From Gammaproteobacteria bacterium (GTDB lineage Bacteria > Pseudomonadota > Gammaproteobacteria > Pseudomonadales > Pseudomonadaceae), in assembly GCA_012728315.1 (NCBI GenBank), contig JAAYFI010000026.1, forward strand, positions 237,778 to 301,777: DNA of 64,000 nt, in the 5' to 3' direction. Positions 1-10,124 of the stretch are shown here, in pieces. Within the stretch, counting starts at the first letter, position 1, and each line of letters starts with the position of its first letter. The translations under genes and the position numbers were made by a program. The notes beneath the pieces are model-generated. The model searched no databases, was not told the origin of the DNA, and worked only from the letters and a program-made list of their open reading frames with translations.

Positions 1-85
1 ATTTGGCTCGAGCCCAGATTGCAATCCAAGTGTAGATTGCAAAGGAGCCAGCCACAAAGATCATGTTGATCATAAACTGACTCAT
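1..85 (-). CDS. Sodium:solute symporter large subunit (N-terminal fragment, runs off the window)
   Basis: Reverse complement from ATG at 85 reads MSQFMINMIFVAGSFAIYTWIAIWARAK..., directly downstream of the DUF4212 small subunit; open to the window edge. Confidence 0.7.
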   Translation of the reverse strand, partial: MSQFMINMIFVAGSFAIYTWIAIWARAK

Positions 86-88
86 AGC

Positions 89-352
89 TTACTCCTTGAG
101 ACCAAATTTTTTATCGAGCTTGTTCATTTGCCATGCATAGAAAAAGATCAAGCATACGAATGTGTAAATTGAGCCTTGCTGTGCGAACCAGAACCCTAAA
201 TCCGCTCCGCCAATCGAAAAGCCCATCAGGTATGGACGCAGTAGCATTCCAAAACCATAAGACACTGTGGCCCAAATCGCTAAGCAGATGACGATAAGTC
301 GCAAGTTTGCCGACCAATAGGCTCTGTTTGTTGCTTCTTTAGAATCAGTCAT
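89..352 (-). CDS. DUF4212 domain protein (sodium/substrate symporter small subunit)
   Basis: 87 aa, two TM helices, ANLRLIVICLAIWATVSYGFGMLL...FWFAQQGSIYTFVCLIFFYAWQMNKLDKKFG pattern typical of DUF4212. Confidence 0.85.
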   Translation of the reverse strand: MTDSKEATNRAYWSANLRLIVICLAIWATVSYGFGMLLRPYLMGFSIGGADLGFWFAQQGSIYTFVCLIFFYAWQMNKLDKKFGLKE

Positions 353-744
353 AACAACTGCTCTCCATTTTTTTTTGTATTTAGAATATGGATAAGTCTC
401 GAGGGTGAGAAATATACAGTTGCTACTATCCTAAAAATAAATTAAAACGGAAGTCTGGACTTTAGTCTTAAGCAGCATATTTTTTTAATAATCCCTGAAA
501 ACAGGGCTTTTGCAGCCTTTTTTGCCTGTTCTTCGTTTTATTTATGCGGTTATGCCACTAACGTATAGTGCTGTGTGAGTTGAGCTTTAAGCGATAAAAA
601 TAAATAGCTGTGTGTTTTTGTAATTTAATCTAAGCATCGTATGCATTAAATATAAGCGTATGTAATGCTTAAAATATATTTAAAGCAGATCAATTTAAGG
701 CCCATGTATCGCGGTAGGGGCGCGTATTTAATTGCGGGCGCACG

Positions 745-774
745 CTTGAAATCTGCAGTGCCGGCCTCATTATA
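745..774 (+). promoter_or_regulatory. Sigma-32 (RpoH) heat-shock promoter of clpB
   Basis: CTTGAAA-N14-CTCATTATA, close to CTTGAAA-N(11-16)-CCCCATnT, ~80 nt upstream of clpB. Confidence 0.75.
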
Positions 775-850
775 TAAAGCATGAGAGTGAGTGGCGGTTG
801 CAGAACGCAAATAGACCGACTCACTGTATTGACTATGAGGGTTAGGAATT

Positions 851-3415
851 ATGCGTATTGATCGATTTACCAGTCAGTTACAGCTTGCGCTGTCTGATGC
901 GCAGTCATTGGCCATTGGCCATGACCATGCCGCCATTGAGCCGTTACATTTAATGTCAGCGATGTTGGAGCAGCAAGGTGGTGCCATTCGCCCCTTGCTG
1001 ATGCAGGTGGGTTTTGATGTAAAAAAACTGCGTGACGCTCTGAATAAGGGGCTGGATCAGCTGGCAAAACTGCAAAACCCTACCGGTGATATGAGCATGT
1101 CACAAGATTTAGCGCGCCTGCTCAATCAAGCTGATCGTTTAGCTCAGCAAAAAGGTGACCAGTATATTTCCAGTGAGTTAGTTTTACTCGCTGCGATGGA
1201 CGCCAATACTGTGTTGGGTAAAATTCTGCTGGCGCAAGGTGTCAGCCGCCAGTCGTTAGAAAATGCTATTACTCATTTGCGTGGTGGTGAAAATATCGAT
1301 GATCCCAATGCCGAACAATCACGCCAAGCGCTGGATAAGTACACCATTGATTTAACCAAACGTGCCGAAGAGGGCAAGCTGGATCCGGTGATTGGTCGTG
1401 ATGAGGAAATCCGCCGTACCATTCAAGTATTGCAGCGCCGTACAAAAAATAACCCTGTCTTAATCGGTGAGCCGGGTGTCGGTAAAACCGCCATTGCCGA
1501 AGGTTTGGCGCAGCGCATTATTAATGGTGAAGTACCCGATGGTTTAAAAAGCAAACGCCTACTGTCGCTGGATATGGGGGCGTTAATTGCTGGTGCTAAG
1601 TACCGTGGTGAGTTTGAAGAGCGCCTGAAAAGCTTACTCAATGAAGTGGCCAAACAAGAAGGCCAGATTATTTTGTTTATTGACGAACTGCATACCATGG
1701 TTGGCGCCGGTAAAGGCGAGGGCGCGATGGATGCGGGCAATATGCTCAAGCCTGCGTTAGCGCGCGGTGAATTGCACTGCGTCGGTGCTACCACTTTGGA
1801 TGAGTACCGTCAGTACATTGAAAAAGATGCAGCACTTGAGCGTCGTTTCCAGAAGGTACAGGTGGATGAGCCGACAGAAGAAGACACCATTGCCATCCTG
1901 CGTGGATTAAAAGAGCGTTATGAAGTGCACCACGGTGTCACTATTACCGATGGTGCAATTATCGCTGCTGCTAAACTTTCGCACCGTTACATCACCGATC
2001 GACAACTGCCGGACAAGGCGATCGACTTGATTGATGAAGCGGCCAGTATGATCCGTATGGAAATTGACTCTAAACCTGAGGCTTTGGATCGTTTAGACCG
2101 CCGCTTGATTCAATTAAAAATTGAGCGTGAAGCGCTGAAAAAAGAAGATGATGCTGCGACCATTAAACGCCTAGAGAAGCTCGAAGAAGAAATTGTTGAG
2201 CTGGAGCGAGAGTACGCTGATCTAGAAGAAATCTGGAAGTCAGAAAAGTCTGAAGTACAAGGCTCAGCCCAGTTGCAACAAAAAATTGAGCAAGCGCGCC
2301 AAGAAATGGAGCTGGCGCGGCGCAAAGGTGACCTCAACCGTACCGCTGAGTTGCAATATGGTGTGATTCCCGATTTGGAACGCAGCTTGGAAATGGTTGA
2401 TCAAAACAGCAAGCCGGAGAACCAGCTGCTGCGCAACAAAGTGACCGATGAAGAAATTGCTGATGTGGTTTCGCGTTGGACGGGTATTCCTGTGGCGAAA
2501 ATGCTGGAAGGTGAGCGCGATAAATTGCTGAAAATGGAAGCACTGCTGCATACGCGAGTGATCGGCCAGAATGAAGCGGTGACCGCAGTATCCAATGCGG
2601 TACGGCGTTCACGCGCGGGCTTGTCGGATCCTGATCGTCCAAGCGGCTCGTTTTTGTTCTTAGGTCCAACCGGTGTGGGTAAAACTGAGCTGTGTAAAGC
2701 ATTGGCTGAGTTTTTATTTGATACCGAAGATGCGCTGGTGCGTATCGATATGTCGGAGTTTATGGAAAAACACTCGGTTGCGCGTTTAATTGGTGCGCCT
2801 CCAGGTTATGTGGGCTACGAAGAAGGTGGTTATTTAACCGAAGCGGTGCGCCGCAAGCCGTATTCCGTGGTGCTGATGGATGAAGTCGAGAAAGCGCATC
2901 CCGATGTCTTTAACGTGCTGTTACAAGTCTTGGATGATGGTCGCTTAACCGACAGTCAAGGTCGTACAGTGGACTTTCGCAACACCGTGGTGGTGATGAC
3001 CTCGAACTTAGGCTCGGTGCAAATCCAAGAGTTGGTGGGTGATCGTGAAGCACAGCGTGCGGCGGTGATGGATGCGGTGGGTTCACATTTCCGACCAGAA
3101 TTTATCAACCGTATTGATGAGCTGGTGATTTTCGAGCCTTTAGGTCATGAGCAAATTGCCGGTATTGCTGATATTCAGTTGGGCCGTCTGCGTCAGCGTT
3201 TAGCCGAGCGTGATCTGCGCTTTGAGTTAACGCCTGAAGCTTTAGAGAAGCTGGTTGCTGAAGGCTATGATCCAGTCTATGGCGCACGTCCATTAAAGCG
3301 TGCGATTCAGCGCTGGATTGAGAACCCGCTGGCACAGCAAATCCTTTCTGGCGAGTTTGAGCCTGGCCACACTATCCGGGCTTTGCTGGAAGACGGTGAG
3401 ATCGTGTTTAAATAA
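851..3415 (+). CDS. clpB: ATP-dependent chaperone ClpB
   Basis: 854 aa, two AAA modules ([30 protein letters not shown]) with coiled-coil middle domain. Confidence 0.98.
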   Translation: MRIDRFTSQLQLALSDAQSLAIGHDHAAIEPLHLMSAMLEQQGGAIRPLLMQVGFDVKKLRDALNKGLDQLAKLQNPTGDMSMSQDLARLLNQADRLAQQKGDQYISSELVLLAAMDANTVLGKILLAQGVSRQSLENAITHLRGGENIDDPNAEQSRQALDKYTIDLTKRAEEGKLDPVIGRDEEIRRTIQVLQRRTKNNPVLIGEPGVGKTAIAEGLAQRIINGEVPDGLKSKRLLSLDMGALIAGAKYRGEFEERLKSLLNEVAKQEGQIILFIDELHTMVGAGKGEGAMDAGNMLKPALARGELHCVGATTLDEYRQYIEKDAALERRFQKVQVDEPTEEDTIAILRGLKERYEVHHGVTITDGAIIAAAKLSHRYITDRQLPDKAIDLIDEAASMIRMEIDSKPEALDRLDRRLIQLKIEREALKKEDDAATIKRLEKLEEEIVELEREYADLEEIWKSEKSEVQGSAQLQQKIEQARQEMELARRKGDLNRTAELQYGVIPDLERSLEMVDQNSKPENQLLRNKVTDEEIADVVSRWTGIPVAKMLEGERDKLLKMEALLHTRVIGQNEAVTAVSNAVRRSRAGLSDPDRPSGSFLFLGPTGVGKTELCKALAEFLFDTEDALVRIDMSEFMEKHSVARLIGAPPGYVGYEEGGYLTEAVRRKPYSVVLMDEVEKAHPDVFNVLLQVLDDGRLTDSQGRTVDFRNTVVVMTSNLGSVQIQELVGDREAQRAAVMDAVGSHFRPEFINRIDELVIFEPLGHEQIAGIADIQLGRLRQRLAERDLRFELTPEALEKLVAEGYDPVYGARPLKRAIQRWIENPLAQQILSGEFEPGHTIRALLEDGEIVFK

Positions 3416-3439
3416 ACATCACTTTGCTGGCTATAGATA

Positions 3440-3469
3440 AAAACGCAACCTTCGGGTTGCGTTTTTTTT
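3440..3469 (+). terminator. Rho-independent terminator of clpB
   Basis: AAACGCAACC-TTC-GGGTTGCGTTTTTTTT hairpin plus T-run. Confidence 0.9.
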
Positions 3470-3537
3470 GGGGTATGCGAATGTTGTAGTATTGGATGAT
3501 GAGGTTAAACCCTTGGCGCGGAGTTGGCGTCAGTCCA

Positions 3538-4323
3538 TTACTTGGGTTCGCGGTAGTGCTGCTGCTCCAGCAAGTCGATGCCACAATCAAAACTTTCCAC
3601 CCAGGCTAAAAAGGCATTGATCATTTCTTTGCCTTTAAAGGGACGGCCATGCTGCGGAACTATCATCTCCACATCCATCTGTCGCACCATGTTGGCCCAT
3701 AAATGAGTGACTTTTTTGCTCACCATATAGCGGCGATGGAAGCCTTCCATGGACGGAATATGCTCATTAAAGCGGGTGACCGGTTGAGCATCATCCAGTA
3801 ACGAGGCGCCCATATCGCCAGAAAATAAAATTTTGCTCACAGGGTCATACAGTTGAAAGTTGCCCACAGAATGCAAGAAGTGTGCAGGAATAGCTTTGAG
3901 CTTGCTTTGCCCTAAGGTGAAAGTAATGCCTGCATCGGGCACGGCAATCACGCGTTCGCTGGTTGAAATGCCGTGGTTGGCGGTTAAGTAGCCTGCGGTT
4001 AAATGCGGTAAAAAACGCGCCCATAACTTCGAGGTAATGACTTTTGCCTTGGTGTGCAGTAACCATTTATCTAACGCGGCGATAATATCCGGATCTTGGT
4101 GGGAGGCAAAAATATAGGTGAGATCTTTTAGGTGAATACGCTTGGAGAGCTCTAAGGATAAGGGGGTATAGGTCAGGTCGCCGCCGGGATCCAGCAGTAA
4201 TGACTGCCCGCTATCGGTGATTAAAAACTGGTTAGACTGAATGCCATCGCCAGTCACTAAGTCATCAAACATCAGGCATTGATGGCTACCGTTATCAAAT
4301 AACACAATAGGGTCGCGACGCAT
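3538..4323 (-). CDS. MBL-fold protein, oxygen-binding diiron (ODP/FprA-like) domain
   Basis: 261 aa; FASHQDPDI, HFLHSVGNFQLYDPVSKILFSGDMG and PQHGRPFKG motifs; no flavodoxin domain. Confidence 0.8.
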   Translation of the reverse strand: MRRDPIVLFDNGSHQCLMFDDLVTGDGIQSNQFLITDSGQSLLLDPGGDLTYTPLSLELSKRIHLKDLTYIFASHQDPDIIAALDKWLLHTKAKVITSKLWARFLPHLTAGYLTANHGISTSERVIAVPDAGITFTLGQSKLKAIPAHFLHSVGNFQLYDPVSKILFSGDMGASLLDDAQPVTRFNEHIPSMEGFHRRYMVSKKVTHLWANMVRQMDVEMIVPQHGRPFKGKEMINAFLAWVESFDCGIDLLEQQHYREPK

Positions 4324-4379
4324 AATAAACTCACTGCTGAAAATGAGCCAAGACTATGCCAGCGCTGTATAGACTTGAG

Positions 4380-4393
4380 CTGATTTATATCAA
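4380..4393 (-). promoter_or_regulatory. Candidate FNR/ANR/DNR box upstream of the diiron MBL gene
   Basis: CTGAT-TTAT-ATCAA (9 of 10 vs TTGAT-N4-ATCAA); a -10-like CATAGT on the minus strand (plus 4353-4358) fits class II spacing. Confidence 0.45.
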
Positions 4394-5272
4394 TGCTAAT
4401 GCACTCAAGGCCACCTCCAATCGTCGTATGCGGGCGTGAGTCGCTAGGTCTAAGACCGCTTTATCACGTTGCCACATCAGTGTTGTGTCGGGGCTTGAAT
4501 ACGTCGTTAGGGCTTGACTGATTGGGTTTTGTAAGCGGGCAAATTGCGCAATCAGGCTGCCCAGTAAGAGGTGTGTGGCGGGGGTGTTGCAGGGCTGCTG
4601 TAGGCTTTCTTTGAGTCCAGCAAGTAGGGCAATCAGTTGTAATTGTAAGTCTTGTGGCCAGCGATCGAGCAGGCTGTGGCCATACAGCCAAGCACAGAGC
4701 GCCGCCAGCACATGACCGTCTTCTAGAGTGCGAAAGGCTTTGCTGTAATCTTGCCAGCCGTCACCCGCTAAAATATCGCACGGGACTTGATCAAATTGCA
4801 CATGGCTGTGCGCAATATCTGGGATCAAGGGTAAAGCTGGGCGTGTTTGCAGCCTGAGGTTGGGATGTGCCGTGGAAACGACTACAGCGCGTAGCGGGCA
4901 CGGATGCTGAGGGGCGTCTTCGCGTGCGATAACCAGCAACCATTGTGCGGCATTGCCTGCGATAACAAAATCTTTTTGCCCAGTGATTTTTCCGGCTTGC
5001 AGTTGGGTGTGAATATCCGCAGCTTTACTCGAGCGCTTTTCCGTCAAACAAAATGCGCCTATGCCGGCTGGGGCTGTGGGTACTAAAGCGCGTAATGCCG
5101 CTTGATAGCCAGCAAAAAACGCAAGACCTGGTGTTGCGGATAAGCGCCCACCGAGCATGGCAAACTCGCAGCTGGAAGCCTGTGCTGCGCTCTGGCTAAG
5201 CTCTGCGAACCATGCGGTTAGATCGGTTTCAGTCGAGCGAGATAAGGGTCCGAGGAGCTGAGCCCAGCGCAT
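4385..5272 (-). CDS. Divergent, N-terminally shortened acyl-CoA-dehydrogenase-like protein
   Basis: 295 aa; GAFCLTE...AADIHTQLQAGKITGQKDFVIAGNAAQWLLVIAR resembles the ACAD middle domain; helical C-terminus. Confidence 0.55.
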   Translation of the reverse strand: MRWAQLLGPLSRSTETDLTAWFAELSQSAAQASSCEFAMLGGRLSATPGLAFFAGYQAALRALVPTAPAGIGAFCLTEKRSSKAADIHTQLQAGKITGQKDFVIAGNAAQWLLVIAREDAPQHPCPLRAVVVSTAHPNLRLQTRPALPLIPDIAHSHVQFDQVPCDILAGDGWQDYSKAFRTLEDGHVLAALCAWLYGHSLLDRWPQDLQLQLIALLAGLKESLQQPCNTPATHLLLGSLIAQFARLQNPISQALTTYSSPDTTLMWQRDKAVLDLATHARIRRLEVALSALALI

Positions 5273-5453
5273 ATGCTGTCCTTAAAAGTTATAGATTCTT
5301 AATGCTGTACTCTGGCAAGCATATAACTTGCTTTAACCTGTAGCAAAGTGCCGGCAAGAGTCGGCGATGCTGTTAAGTCGAGAGTGTGGCTGCATGTTAG
5401 CTTGGCGTGCAAATCTGTTAGACTGCGCGTTTTCTAATTGCTGGTATTGAGTT

Positions 5454-6170
5454 ATGCCCCACGCCGTATCGCGGTTGCGTGATCAGCGCTTAGCGCGCAG
5501 TAAAAAGCCTTTTTTAGCTCGAGGGGCGCATTTAGTGCGTTGCCCGCGTTGTCGCGTGGGTATTCATTATTGTATCTGTGCTTGGCAGCCTCAAGTCACA
5601 GCGCATAGTGCGGTGTGCTTACTGATGTACGATGCCGAGCCGCTCAAGCCAACCAATACCGGCTGGCTGATTGCCGATGTGGTGCCCGACACTTTTGCTT
5701 TTAGCTGGTCGCGCACCGAGGTCGATGAAAATATACTGGCGCTTTTAGCCGATCCACAGTGGCAGCCTTATGTTGTTTTCCCCGAAGAGTATGTGCCAGT
5801 TGAGCGTGTGGTGCATGATGTTGCACATGCTGAAATTCAAGCGGCAGGGAAACGTCCATTGTTTGTGGTTCTCGATGGAACTTGGACGGAAGCGCGTAAG
5901 ATGTTTCGTAAGTCGGCCTATCTTGCGCATCTACCTGTGTTGAGCCTGCAGCCTGAAGATATTTCACGTTACCGCCTGCGTCGTTCCACTCGAGAAGAAC
6001 ATTTATGTACCGCCGAGGTTACTGCTCTGTGCTTGCATCTGGCGGCTGATAACTTAGCTGCGCAGGCGCTTGAGGAGTGGTTTGCACGCTTTAGCCGACA
6101 CTACTTGGCCGCGCGCAAGCCCCCGTCAGAGAGTCAGCAGCGTGCATTACACAGCGGCATTGCTCCGTAA
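5454..6170 (+). CDS. tapT: DTW-domain tRNA-uridine aminocarboxypropyltransferase
   Basis: CPRCRVGIHYCICAW zinc-binding motif and VVLDGTWTEARKMFRKS (DTW motif). Confidence 0.8.
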   Translation: MPHAVSRLRDQRLARSKKPFLARGAHLVRCPRCRVGIHYCICAWQPQVTAHSAVCLLMYDAEPLKPTNTGWLIADVVPDTFAFSWSRTEVDENILALLADPQWQPYVVFPEEYVPVERVVHDVAHAEIQAAGKRPLFVVLDGTWTEARKMFRKSAYLAHLPVLSLQPEDISRYRLRRSTREEHLCTAEVTALCLHLAADNLAAQALEEWFARFSRHYLAARKPPSESQQRALHSGIAP

Positions 6171-6184
6171 AGCGAAGCTTTGTG

Positions 6185-6595
6185 TTAAATGGCTATGCCT
6201 TGGGCGCGAAAGTGCTCCACATATTTTTTGTCCACTTTGATGATGTGATTGGTAAGCCAGTCTTTTAATAAAGTTAATGCATCTAAGCCAACTGTTTCGC
6301 CCATATCATGTCGGGTCAGTAGGCCCATCACGCGCTCACAAAATAGATTATGTTGTGCTTTGTGGGCTGCACTTTCTGGGTAGCCTAAACGCTGGAACAG
6401 CTCTTCCTCAACAATAAAATGGTTCATGGTGTAGTCCATCAGTTGCTCAAGGATGTCCCCCAGTTGATCTGCGCAGGCCTCTTGCGAGCTGAGTAGGCGG
6501 TGCAAGGTATTGGTGGTATCAACGAGCCAGCGATGTTGCTGATCAATTTCAGCAATGCCCACTTCCAGTTGCTCACTCCAAGGCATAAAAAGCAT
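6185..6595 (-). CDS. Bacteriohemerythrin
   Basis: 136 aa; WSEQLEVGIAEIDQQHRWLVDTTN...HFIVEEELFQRLGYP...H..H, hemerythrin signature. Confidence 0.92.
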   Translation of the reverse strand: MLFMPWSEQLEVGIAEIDQQHRWLVDTTNTLHRLLSSQEACADQLGDILEQLMDYTMNHFIVEEELFQRLGYPESAAHKAQHNLFCERVMGLLTRHDMGETVGLDALTLLKDWLTNHIIKVDKKYVEHFRAQGIAI

Positions 6596-6661
6596 TGTTA
6601 TTCTCTCTTTCTGTTGTTTTTATAGTGTCATCTATATAGCGACAGCCTTATTGATTTAGCT

Positions 6662-6675
6662 TTGACCTTAGTCAA
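6662..6675 (-). promoter_or_regulatory. ANR/DNR/FNR-family box upstream of bacteriohemerythrin
   Basis: Perfect inverted repeat TTGAC-CTTA-GTCAA; -10-like TATAGA on the minus strand (plus 6631-6636) gives ~41.5 bp spacing to the predicted TSS. Confidence 0.65.
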
Positions 6676-6743
6676 TAGAAAGGTGGGCGCAGTCTTGCTG
6701 AGGCATAACGAAAGATAACGTGGCATGATTTTTAGGCTGATTT

Positions 6744-6773
6744 CTTATACAGTTAGCTTGCTAACTATATAAG
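6744..6773. promoter_or_regulatory. 30-bp near-palindromic operator (SlyA/MarR-type core)
   Basis: CTTATACAGTTAGCTTGCTAACTATATAAG; core TTAGCTTGCTAA (6753-6764) is the reverse complement of TTAGCAAGCTAA, the SlyA consensus. Confidence 0.65.
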
Positions 6774-6783
6774 TGAAGGTGTT

Positions 6784-7653
6784 ATGAATAGTGCGTCAAA
6801 ACCTCTGTACGGTATTTTTTTAGTGCTCTGTGCTGGGATTTTATTGGCTTCCCATGATGGTGTTTCTAAGTATCTGACCCAATTCTATCCGCTGATTATG
6901 GTCATTTGGTTGCGCTATTTTGTGCAAACACTGGCGATGATTGTGCTGTTTTTCCCAACAATGCGCTGGGCTATTCTGCGCACTCGACGGCCTTGGTTAC
7001 AAGTGCTGCGGGCAATCAGTTTGCTCAGCATCAGCCTTTTGTTTATTGGTGGTTTGCGCTATATCCCATTGGGTGAAGCCACTGCGGTGATGTTTTTAGC
7101 ACCCTTGATTGTGACTCTATTGTCGGCGCTGGTGCTGCATGAACAGGTGAGCAAAGGGCAGTGGCTCGCTGTTGGTTTGGGTTTCGTTGGGGTGTTGTTT
7201 ATTGTGCGGCCAGGTGGTGCTCTGTTTACCCCAGCTATTTTATTTCCGGTTTGTGCATCTTTTTGTTTTGCTGTTTACCAGTTGATTACCCGGCGTTTGG
7301 CCAGTACGGACCATGCAGTGACCAGTAATTTTTTATCAGGCTTATTTGGTACTCTGGTGCTGACAACGCTACTGCCGGGGCAATACACCTTGGCCGTGCC
7401 CACTGCTGATTGGCTGCTGATGTTGCTGTTAGGCTTGCTGGCAATGACTGCGCATATGTTGCTGACCATGGCTTTGAAGTACTCCAGCGCCGCAACCCTT
7501 GCCCCCTTTACCTATGCGCAAATTGTTTTTGCAGGCGTGGTCGGTTACTTCGCTTTTGCTCATACCCCTGATCTGTGGGCGGTTTTAGGTGTGCTGATTA
7601 TTAGCGGTAGTGGTTTAGCGGTGGCTTACTTGCAACACCATGCTCGCGCTTAA
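6784..7653 (+). CDS. EamA/DMT-family transporter
   Basis: 289 aa, ~10 TM helices, duplicated EamA repeats. Confidence 0.9.
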   Translation: MNSASKPLYGIFLVLCAGILLASHDGVSKYLTQFYPLIMVIWLRYFVQTLAMIVLFFPTMRWAILRTRRPWLQVLRAISLLSISLLFIGGLRYIPLGEATAVMFLAPLIVTLLSALVLHEQVSKGQWLAVGLGFVGVLFIVRPGGALFTPAILFPVCASFCFAVYQLITRRLASTDHAVTSNFLSGLFGTLVLTTLLPGQYTLAVPTADWLLMLLLGLLAMTAHMLLTMALKYSSAATLAPFTYAQIVFAGVVGYFAFAHTPDLWAVLGVLIISGSGLAVAYLQHHARA

Positions 7654-7671
7654 CTGCCTGCTACATGATCT

Positions 7672-10044
7672 TCAGCTGGGTTTTGCTCGCGGGGCTGCTG
7701 CGTTGTTGCTTAACAGCGCTTGTAGCTTAGCCAGTTCAATAGGCTTGGCGAGGTGACCGTCCATACCGGCTTGCTTGGCACGCACTCGGTGTTCTTCGAG
7801 TACGTGGGCGGATAAAGCTATAATAGGTACAGCAGTTAGACCGTGCTCAGCTTCATAGCTGCGTCGTTTTTGGGCGGCGGTAAAACCGTCCATAACCGGC
7901 ATTTCACAGTCCATCAGCACCAAGTCATAGGTGTTTTTTTGCAGCATCTCTAAGGCGATTTTGCCGTTAGCCGCAATATCTAGGGTTGCACCCAATTTAT
8001 GCAGTAAGCCGCTAATGACCTTGACTGAAATGGCATCGTCTTCTGCAACCAAGACGTGTTTAGTCGATACGTTTGGCGTTGTGCGATTGTGCATCGTTGC
8101 CTGTTGTATCGCATTGATCAGTGTGGCTTTTAGGGTGGAGCCGCTGACAGGCTTGATTAATACTTGGCTGATGCCGGCATTACGGGCGGCAATCAGGTCA
8201 GTTTGACTGCTGCTGGTGAGCATAATTAAGGTGGCATCTGTGGTCAGTATAGGGTCTTCTTTAATGCGCACAGCAAAAGCAATGGCGCTGGGTTTGTGCG
8301 TGGTTTCGCTGATTAAAATGGCAGCAAAATGTTGACCTTGCAGGGCTTTGTTACGTAATAAAGCAACAGCATCTGTTGGCGATGAGCAGGTGCTCACGAG
8401 CAGCCCCAGCTCAGAGCACTGCTGGGCTAAAACCTTTTGCGAGAGCATATTGCTGTCGATAATCAAAATATGCTGCTGGTGCAGCACGGCTTCTGCTTCT
8501 GTATGCGCGCTTTGACTGTGTTGTGGATTAAAGGCAATGCTAAAAGTAAAAAGGGTGCCTTGAGCGCTGCGCTGAATTTTAAATTGGCCCGCCATAAGCT
8601 GAACCAGTTGCCGGGCAATAATGACGCCTAAATTACCACCGATAAAAGACGCGCTCAGTAAGTCTTTACTGTGCAGTTGCGCTGTGTTGAGGATATTGCA
8701 CTCTTCAGCACTGAGTGGTGTGCCGGTGTCTTGTACGCTAAACACCAGCTGAGTCTGGGTATTATGCAGCTCAAGGGCTGCGCTTAGGATCACTTCACCA
8801 TCGAAGGTGCGCTGGAAACAGTTTTTCAGAATACTGAGTAAAACTTGCCGTAAACGAACCGGGTCGCCTAATAAAATTTCTGGCACCTGAGGTTGTAAGA
8901 AAATAGTGAGCTCAGTGTGTTGCTCATGGGCTTTATTAGAGAATATTTGGCTGCATTCCTGTAGCAAAGCAGCCAAGTTGAATTGTGTATGACTTAACGC
9001 CACTGCATTGGACTCGAGGCGTGTAATATCCAAAATTTCATTAATCAAACTCAGCAGCTCATTGCCAGACTCCTGAATCGTTTGCGCGTAATCCCGCTGC
9101 TTACTGGACAGGGGGGTGTCCAAGAGTAAAGTGGTCATACCCAGTACGCCACTGAGTGGCGTGCGGATTTCATGGCTGATTTTGGCTAAGAACTCAGTTT
9201 TCGCCCGGTTTTCTGCCTCTTGGGCCACATGGCGTTGTGAGACGCTGGTGTTTTTAGCAACTTGCTCACGGTGACTTTTACTGAGGCCAATACTAATAAT
9301 AAAAGCACTGACGGCAATACTGATTAAGGATATTAAAGCCGCTGTATCGGCGGAGAAAAAAGCGTTATTGCTAAATGCCGGCCAAGCCAGAAGCTGCGGC
9401 ACACATAGGGTGCTTAAGCCAATAAATAAGGTGCGTGCAGAAGGGTAGTGGTTTCGCCACAGCTGTAGCGCTGTGCCCAGTAACATCACGCTTGAGCTGA
9501 GTAGCAGGTAAAAGCTAAGAATATAGGCATAAGGGGGCGCCAAAATTAATAGACTGATACCGCCGACGCACAGCACAGCCATATGCTTGGTCAGTTGTTT
9601 GGGAAGTTTTTTAAAACGCGTCGCTTTGGGAACATAGCTCATACAAAGGGCGTGTAAAAACAGCAGGCCCAGTACGGCGGCAATATAGATAAAATCGCTG
9701 TTGAGCTGGGGTAGAAAAGACGCTTGCGTTGACAGTAAGCCCGCTGTAAAAAACAGCAGAAAAAAACCGAGCGCTATGGCAAAAAAAATGTTGCAAGTGT
9801 AGCGGGTGTAGATAAAGCGCAGAATATTGTAAAGGAGTGCCGCAAGGCTGCAGCCAAGTAACAGGCCGATCAGTAAAGGCTGGGTCGTAGTCCAGCTCCA
9901 AGGCTGTTGGGTCAAGAGAGGCGGCTCAGCAATAGTGCTGATTGAAGGTATTAAGCTGTAGCTGTTTGAGGTGCTAATAGCAAAGTATAGAGAGCCTAAA
10001 ACTAAGCTGGTCACTAAGGTAATGATTAAGCCAATGGGGTTCAC
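7672..10044 (-). CDS. retS: Hybrid sensor kinase with two receiver domains, RetS-like by architecture and position next to purD
   Basis: 7TM-like N-terminus, H-box [22 protein letters not shown]1 (HILIIDSN...), REC2 ([15 protein letters not shown]...[14 protein letters not shown]); adjacent to purD as in Pseudomonas. Confidence 0.65.
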   Translation of the reverse strand: MNPIGLIITLVTSLVLGSLYFAISTSNSYSLIPSISTIAEPPLLTQQPWSWTTTQPLLIGLLLGCSLAALLYNILRFIYTRYTCNIFFAIALGFFLLFFTAGLLSTQASFLPQLNSDFIYIAAVLGLLFLHALCMSYVPKATRFKKLPKQLTKHMAVLCVGGISLLILAPPYAYILSFYLLLSSSVMLLGTALQLWRNHYPSARTLFIGLSTLCVPQLLAWPAFSNNAFFSADTAALISLISIAVSAFIISIGLSKSHREQVAKNTSVSQRHVAQEAENRAKTEFLAKISHEIRTPLSGVLGMTTLLLDTPLSSKQRDYAQTIQESGNELLSLINEILDITRLESNAVALSHTQFNLAALLQECSQIFSNKAHEQHTELTIFLQPQVPEILLGDPVRLRQVLLSILKNCFQRTFDGEVILSAALELHNTQTQLVFSVQDTGTPLSAEECNILNTAQLHSKDLLSASFIGGNLGVIIARQLVQLMAGQFKIQRSAQGTLFTFSIAFNPQHSQSAHTEAEAVLHQQHILIIDSNMLSQKVLAQQCSELGLLVSTCSSPTDAVALLRNKALQGQHFAAILISETTHKPSAIAFAVRIKEDPILTTDATLIMLTSSSQTDLIAARNAGISQVLIKPVSGSTLKATLINAIQQATMHNRTTPNVSTKHVLVAEDDAISVKVISGLLHKLGATLDIAANGKIALEMLQKNTYDLVLMDCEMPVMDGFTAAQKRRSYEAEHGLTAVPIIALSAHVLEEHRVRAKQAGMDGHLAKPIELAKLQALLSNNAAAPRAKPS

Positions 10045-10124
10045 GTCAGTACTTAATGCCTCAGCGGGCTCATGATACTCCCCGCAGCTTTAGCTGTCGG
10101 GGAGTTGAGCGATGGATTGAGTGC

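Noticed and set aside
493-506. CCCTG-AAAA-CAGGG mini-hairpin upstream of clpB
   Set aside because: Only a 5-bp stem with a poor T-tract; no gene to terminate
632-680. Imperfect repeats TAAGCAT...ATGCTTA and CGTATG copies upstream of clpB
   Set aside because: Short motifs in an AT-rich intergenic region; not clearly above chance
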